Below are positions 58,731 to 64,000 of a stretch of 64,000 bases of DNA, piece by piece. The stretch spans positions 124,001 to 188,000 of the forward strand of contig CAKJVC010000006.1 in assembly GCA_918026815.1 (NCBI GenBank). The letters are read 5' to 3'. Origin of the DNA: Chalara sp. BL73. Lineage: Eukaryota; Ascomycota; Leotiomycetes; Helotiales. The notes below the pieces were generated by a model. That model did no database searches, was not told the origin of the DNA, and saw only the letters and a program-made list of their open reading frames with translations. Position 1 is the first letter of the stretch. Every line of letters begins with the position of its first letter. A program made the translations under genes and the position numbers.

Positions 58731-61126
58731 ATGTCGTTCTATCAACCTCTCGATCCGTCGAGAGATGAAGTGCGAATGTTAGCGATAGTAGACCCTCCAG
58801 AAGGTAGTGACCCTAGCCTTGTTCATTGTGTACTCGAGCATGTCTCTATGGACGATTACGTTGCTATGTATCAAGAGTTTTTAGCGGCTGATAAGCCTAA
58901 ACAAAAAAAGCAGCCACACTGGCTGCGTTATTGTCAAACCCGTCACCTTGGATCACTTGATTCATCAATTTACCTACCATACTGGAGGCAACAGATGAAA
59001 CACCTTGATTCCCCAGATGCTTTTAAGGAGTGGAAGGAAGTACTGACATCTCTTGACATCGACATATCGCAATGCCCACAATTGCTGCCCATGCGATCCG
59101 GCACCGAGAAATCTACGAATAGTACCACGCGAGCTTCCCTAAGGCGTACGATGTTGTCACTTGTACCGCGCTTCCGGTGGGGAGACTTTGAGGCTATCTC
59201 ATACTGTTGGGAATCGGAAGTGCGGGAGAAGCAGATAGTTCTAAATCAAGAGATATTCGACGTCCCAAAGAATCTTGAAGCGCTTCTGCAGAGATTGCGA
59301 ACTCTTCCAGAAACAAAATCTGGAATGAAGTTTTGGGTGGATGCGTTATGCATAGATCAGAATAATACCAGGGAGAAAAATCGTCAAGTCAGACTGATGC
59401 GGAAGATCTATTCTGAAGCCTTTGCTGTCATCATTTGGCTCGGTGCTCGTACCGACGACAGTGACACAGCTATAGATTTTATCACTGGTATTACCAATTT
59501 CACTGCGGAAACAGGCTTTGGCTGGGTAGACAAGTTTGAGAGTGAATTCGAATTCTCCAAGCTTGACAGTGAGACCTTGCGACAGCACTTGCTCAATCTC
59601 CCATGGCCTGCCTTGCTCTCTTTTCTATGTCGTGGGTATTGGCGTCGTCTATGGAGTAAGTATGGTTGAATCCTCACGCAATAATAAATGCCGTTTCTAA
59701 ACTCTGGATTAAAAGAGCATCTTACGTTCCAGATTACAAGCTCTTATATTCAAGTCGCTTTCCGAGTGACCTTGGTGTGGCTTTTCAAACTGGTCTTCAT
59801 ATATCTCACCATGAAGATTACTAACTCGATATAATAGTTATCCAAGAAATGGCTCTCAATCATCACATGTCGCTGTTCCTTTGTGGGGAAAAGCAATTGT
59901 CAAGGGTCATGATATTGAGAGCGTGCATGTATTGTATGCAGAACTCAAATGCCATTGATCGACTGATCGCACTAAATTTGGACGCCACTCATACATCTAT
60001 TGCACCAATGAATAAAAGTATATGGCCTACAGTGTCGCATGTTAAGTCCCTAATCAGTATTCCCGGTCGGCTGACGGAAGAGCAGCCCCTAGGAGCGATA
60101 CTCGATCTCAGTCGAAAAGCGCATGTCAAGGATCCGAGAGATAAGATCTATGGCTTGTTGGGAATCTTACCCCATCCTATCTCTTCGGCTATAATTCCCG
60201 ACTATGAGCTGACACAGCATCGTGTGTATACTCAATTTGCAGAGATGATGGTACAAAAGCGGAATAGGCTCGATGCGCTGTTCTCATGGTGTTTCTTTAC
60301 ACGTAGTAGTAAGCTTCCGTCGTGGTTACCAGACTGGATGACTCCATTTGACAGGAACCATGTACAATGGTTGTTAAAACAAACTGCCGGTGGGGAAGGG
60401 CCTTCCGAATGGTCGATTACAGACAATGACAATCGTCTTCAATGCAGAGGGTTCATCGCAGATTGTATCGGCTGCGCCAGTTTGAGCCCAGCACAGAATA
60501 CTGCTTATGGATCAGAACTCTCTTTTTCTAACGAAGTTGATCAAAACTACAGTCCACATAGGTACGAAGATGAGCAATCTCTAAATGCAGCCCTCGCCAG
60601 AACCCTTCTGCAAGCCCATCCTGGGCGCGGCCATGTCAATATTCTTGACATACCATGGACTACCCAGGACCATCCCAGTAGCGAGAATGGTGATGATCAC
60701 CAATCTGATATGTCGAACATAACCTTACTAACTGAACATCCTGCATGGAACTTCTTTGATCAATTTCGACAGATGAATGCCGATTTCCCAATATTCGGAA
60801 AGCATTTACGGAAATTCTTTCCCGAATCCCCGAGCCGCCATTTACCTTTCAAGCTCGCCCACAATATGAAGCTCAGCACGCTGGCTCTGATGGGTCGAAA
60901 GCTGGCCACAACCAAGAGCGGCTGGTTAGGGATGGCTCCCAAGGCAGCACAGGTTGGAGACCTCATTGCTATCATCTATGGGTGTAGCTTCCCCGTGGTC
61001 CTACGCCCGAATGAGGATGGTTACTGGCTTATTGGCGAGTGCTACGTCGATGGAATTATGGATAGAGAGCTCATCGCAGCAAAGGATCGCGGCGAGTATG
61101 AGGAAGTTAGGTTCAAGCTCTGTTAA
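58731..61126 (+). CDS. HET-domain (heterokaryon incompatibility) protein, second copy
   Basis: Exons are 58731-59655 and 59838-61126, giving 737 residues. The 182-bp intron has a GTAAGT donor, a TACTAAC branch site and an AATAG acceptor, and is about three times the local norm. HET blocks are complete: FEAISYCWES near residue 155, FWVDALCIDQNNTREKNRQV with a following YSEAFAVIIWLG, and RGYWRRLWIIQEMAL, which is assembled across the intron. Downstream come DPRDKIYGLLGIL and LPSWLPDW blocks typical of the longer HET subtype, and a C-terminal GDLIAIIYGCSFPVVLRP...YVDGIMD segment shared by that subtype. It differs in architecture from the HET gene at 29 kb, so the two are not a recent duplication. 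Confidence 0.92.
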
Positions 61127-61926
61127 GACTGAAGTCTTCGTGCGCCTCGAATTTAGAGATAAAAATGGTCGATTTAAACTAACGCAACAACATAATATAT
61201 GATGCTCCCATTAGTATGTCGAAGCTCGCTGTTGTGTTCTAGACTCTGAAATTTTTTGCAGGATACACAATATTCGTCTTCTCACCGCTATATTTTCATC
61301 GCGTCCCAATCATGCATCAAAAAGTACCTTTTTTCGAAAATGACATGGCAAGGTTCGGTCTTTTTGGCTCTTTAATAAGCCAAACCTTGTAAATGCTGGT
61401 TCGATTTCGCATTTCTCACGGTGTCATGCCCAGACTTTCTTACCGCGTCACAAAAACCACCTCGCCTGCCTTGCCCTAGAAAGTTTGAGACATGGCACAC
61501 ACATGCCCCACGATATGTCAGTTTGCAAAGAGCTCTCCGAACTCCCAATGAAAACTATAAAATCTTCAGGCATCTGAAGACGCCTCAGTGCTGGCACAAA
61601 ACTCACATGGGTCAACAACTGGGAGATAGGTCTGATGATATATGCTATTGCGTATTCTATGCTATACTGTAAAGACCGGAAAATGAACGAATAATTCCAA
61701 TATACGCCATACAAAAAGAGGATGCAAAACGCTATGCTGATGAGGAAATGGCGAGCGCTTCGCCACTTCCGCTATTCTATTGATGCCAAAAACTCCGTGC
61801 AATAATATACGTAACATTTTAGATACCTTGGCCCATCTTTTTATGCTTTGAATCTACCTCCTCCGGTCCGTTTTTTAGTTGCATCCAATCCATCCATCCT
61901 TGCATTTTAGTTTGTTGATACAATGT
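61127..61926. other. Intergenic region between convergent genes
   Basis: These 0.8 kb contain the 3' ends of the HET gene (+) and the repeat protein (-). Frames of about 85 codons on both strands overlap at 61421-61714 and show no features. Confidence 0.45.
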
Positions 61927-64000
61927 TTACAACAAGCTGAAAACAGCAACTCCTACGACACTTATGCATAGGAAGGCGCCATTGAAGTAAGTGGCGCCAC
62001 TTTTGCCTGCCGAGTTCGCAGCTTTTGAGACGGGGTCTGTGGAGGGTGTTTCGGCTGATGGCGCAACAGTGGTGCCAGGGCCGACCATGGCGATACCTTC
62101 TCCGCCCTCGGGAACGAACCAGGACGGCGACGATGTGCTGTCTGGGCTTGAGGATGTGGTTGTAGGCCCTTGGGCATCTGTGCTGGATGGATTGGATTGA
62201 GGTTCGGGAGATGAGGAGGTTGCGTCAGCGACGGTAGTAGGGAACGGAGATCGTGTTGTTATGAGGGTTGTGGGAGTCTCCAGTGCGGCTGCTGGGGATG
62301 GTGCTTGTTCAGAGGAAGAGATTTGTTGTGGTGGTGTCTCGGTGGATGGTGGTGCAGGCTGCTCTGTTGTAGAGCTTGGTTCAGACGGTGAATCAGTGGA
62401 GGAGGGTGGTTGGTCTGTGTTTGTGGGTGATGCTTGATCTGTGTTGCTCAATTGAGATGAGTCCGTGCTCTGCGGCGTTGAAGATTCAGTGGAACTTGGT
62501 TGTTCGGAGCTTGAGCTTTCTACAGAGCTGGACGGTGAATCTACTTTGGCTTCAGTTGCGGACGCTGTGTCTGTTGAGCTCGAGCTAGAATCAGTGGTTG
62601 TCGATGCCAGTTGACTGGAGTCTGTGGGGCTCGCACTGGACTCGGTGGGTCCTGATGAGGTCGCGGATTCGGTTGAGCTTGGTTGTTCAGAACTTGTGCT
62701 CTCCGATGTGGCTGGCGCATCTGTGGAAGAAGCTTGTGTCGAGGAAGGACTATCAGATGAAGATGCGCTTGTCGAAACTGGGTCCGTAGTAGTAGTTTGC
62801 GCACTACCGTCGGCCGGTGATGAAGTCGCACTAGCCTGTATTGATGAACGAAGAACTGTCACAGTCGTGACATCCCCATCAGTAAGCTGAGAATCTGCCG
62901 CAGAATCAGTACTGGCTGGAGCCTCGCTTGTTGTTGAAGCATTTGGGCTTGATTCCTGATCGCGATCACTGTCCGCGGTTGGCGACGGTTCTTCACTTGA
63001 CGAAGAAGATGTCTCTGTAGACTCCGCAGAACTAGTTGTGTCTGGGCTATGTTCACTGTCAGAACCTGCTTGACTATCTCCAGTTTCAGAAGGTGTTGGT
63101 GGTTCAGTAGAAGTCTCTGAGGGACTTGCGGTTTCTGTGGCAGAGGTAGAGTCTGAATAACTATATGGGTCATCAAAAGTGCCTGACCCAGAGGGTGTCT
63201 CAGTAGGTGCTGCTTGGGTCGTAATTTGGGAGGCTTCACTTTGTGTTGAGGTAGGCTCGTTGGGTAACGCAGAACTCATAGTAGTCACCTCTGGCTCACT
63301 TGTTGAAGTTGACTCCGTTGGTTCTTGGGTTGCTGTAACGGAGTCAGAGTATACATAGGGATCTGAGAAACTTCCAGAGCCGCTTGGAGTCCCTTCCGGA
63401 GAACCCAAAGAAGTAGTTTGAGTGGTTTCGGTGGAAGAAATTTCGGTTGGAGAGCCCGTCGAGCTTGATTCAGGAGTATCCTGAGTAGTTGTGGGTGTAT
63501 CTGAGTGAACATATGGGTCACTGAACGTTCCCTCTCCACTGGGAGTCTCGGTAGAAACATCCGCACTGGTGGTTGAGGCTTGTTCCTCGGAGGACGACTG
63601 TTGAGTTGTCTCTGGTTCTGGTGTACTGGAACCTATGTTCTCTTCCGACGAGGTAGATCCTGACGAGCTAGAGTCCGATGAGCTAGATTCTGACGAGCTA
63701 GAATCCGATGAGCTAGAATCTGACGAGCTAGAGCCTGATGAACTGGACTCTGACGAGCTAGAATCCGATGAGCTAGAATCTGACGAGCTAGAGTCTGATG
63801 AACTGGACTCTGATGAGCTGGAGTCTGACGGGCTGGAGTCTGATGGGCTTGAATCTGACGAAGTAGAGTCAGACGAAGTGGAATCTGATGAACTTGAATC
63901 TGACGAGCTAGAATCCGATGAGCTAGAATCTGACGAGCTTGAATCTGACGAGCTGGACTCTGACGAGCTAGAATCCGATGAGCTAGAATCTGACGAGCTT
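61927..64000 (-). CDS. Ser/Thr-rich GPI-anchored repeat protein, N-terminal part outside the window
   Basis: One uninterrupted frame of 691 codons runs from the right edge to the stop at 61927. The C-terminus ends with a small-residue site (SAGKSGAT) and a hydrophobic tail (FLCISVVGVAVFSLL), as expected for GPI attachment. Upstream is almost wholly Ser/Thr/Pro/Glu. Three copies of a PSGxGxFxDPYxYSD-like motif occur at about 63500-63545, 63345-63390 and 63150-63195. The part at the edge (63655-64000) encodes SSSDS/SSSES five-residue repeats from a 15-nt minisatellite. This composition is that of a heavily O-mannosylated wall protein or adhesin. The signal peptide and any ligand-binding domain lie beyond the window. 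Confidence 0.85.
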   Translation of the reverse strand, partial: SSSDSSSSDSSSSESSSSDSSSSDSSSSDSSSSDSSSSDSTSSDSTSSDSSPSDSSPSDSSSSESSSSDSSSSDSSSSDSSSSESSSSGSSSSDSSSSDSSSSESSSSDSSSSGSTSSEENIGSSTPEPETTQQSSSEEQASTTSADVSTETPSGEGTFSDPYVHSDTPTTTQDTPESSSTGSPTEISSTETTQTTSLGSPEGTPSGSGSFSDPYVYSDSVTATQEPTESTSTSEPEVTTMSSALPNEPTSTQSEASQITTQAAPTETPSGSGTFDDPYSYSDSTSATETASPSETSTEPPTPSETGDSQAGSDSEHSPDTTSSAESTETSSSSSEEPSPTADSDRDQESSPNASTTSEAPASTDSAADSQLTDGDVTTVTVLRSSIQASATSSPADGSAQTTTTDPVSTSASSSDSPSSTQASSTDAPATSESTSSEQPSSTESATSSGPTESSASPTDSSQLASTTTDSSSSSTDTASATEAKVDSPSSSVESSSSEQPSSTESSTPQSTDSSQLSNTDQASPTNTDQPPSSTDSPSEPSSTTEQPAPPSTETPPQQISSSEQAPSPAAALETPTTLITTRSPFPTTVADATSSSPEPQSNPSSTDAQGPTTTSSSPDSTSSPSWFVPEGGEGIAMVGPGTTVAPSAETPSTDPVSKAANSAGKSGATYFNGAFLCISVVGVAVFSLL
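63655..64000. repeat. 15-nt coding minisatellite, about 23 units
   Basis: Units are variants of TGACGAGCTAGAATC, in frame on the minus strand as Ser-Ser-Ser-Asp/Glu-Ser. Copies alternate between two main types (GAATCC/GAATCT and GAGTCT), which suggests unit-level exchange. The array continues past the right edge. Confidence 0.92.

Overview
The window is 64 kb of nuclear DNA from a filamentous ascomycete (Pezizomycotina). The genes carry short introns of mostly 46-90 bp with GTANGT-type donors, CTAAC/CTGAC branch sites and YAG acceptors. Typical mould families are present: HET, Zn2Cys6, PigL_N, 2EXR, DUF1688, DUF1757 and a CBM18 protein. The family mix suits a leotiomycete-like fungus, but that is an inference. 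There are no operons, and no tRNA, rRNA, CRISPR or intact transposon was recognised. Exon coordinates were worked out by hand from frame continuity and splice signals.

Layout. 0-9.2 kb is mostly secreted or surface proteins: a carboxylesterase cut by the left edge (-), a cysteine-rich single-pass membrane protein (+), a secreted GH1 beta-glucosidase with seven exons (+), a barwin-like plus hevein (CBM18) protein (-) and a possible small secreted protein (-). 9.9-20.3 kb is metabolic and regulatory: dihydroorotase (ten exons, +), a Zn2Cys6 transcription factor (-) divergent from an NmrA/isoflavone-reductase-like protein (+), and the uracil-catabolism protein URC4/DUF1688 (-). 20.3-25.4 kb is gene-poor, with low-complexity DNA and a decayed F-box-like gene (-).

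25.5-42.6 kb holds an auxilin/SWA2-like J-protein (+), a HET-domain protein (+), a roughly 1,750-residue protein with a RasGAP-like segment and a Sel1-like tail (+), and a PigL_N domain fused to a beta-lactamase-fold domain that lacks its catalytic motifs (+). 43-58.3 kb holds a coiled-coil protein (+), the tRNA-splicing endonuclease subunit SEN2 (-) divergent from ceramide glucosyltransferase (+), a small hypothetical (+), a 2EXR protein (+), a PAF-acetylhydrolase-like enzyme (+) and a DUF1757 membrane protein (+). 58.7-64 kb holds a second HET protein (+) and a Ser/Thr-rich GPI-anchored repeat protein cut by the right edge (-).

Most genes look independent. Two themes recur: pyrimidine metabolism (dihydroorotase and URC4, about 7 kb apart) and self/non-self or cell-death families (two HET genes and the PigL_N fusion within 32 kb). 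The strongest candidate for something undescribed is the PigL_N/pseudo-beta-lactamase fusion at 40.4-42.6 kb. Other points of note are a 13-nt microexon and a GC-AG intron in dihydroorotase, a two-codon upstream ORF overlapping the start codon of ceramide glucosyltransferase, and the decayed F-box gene.
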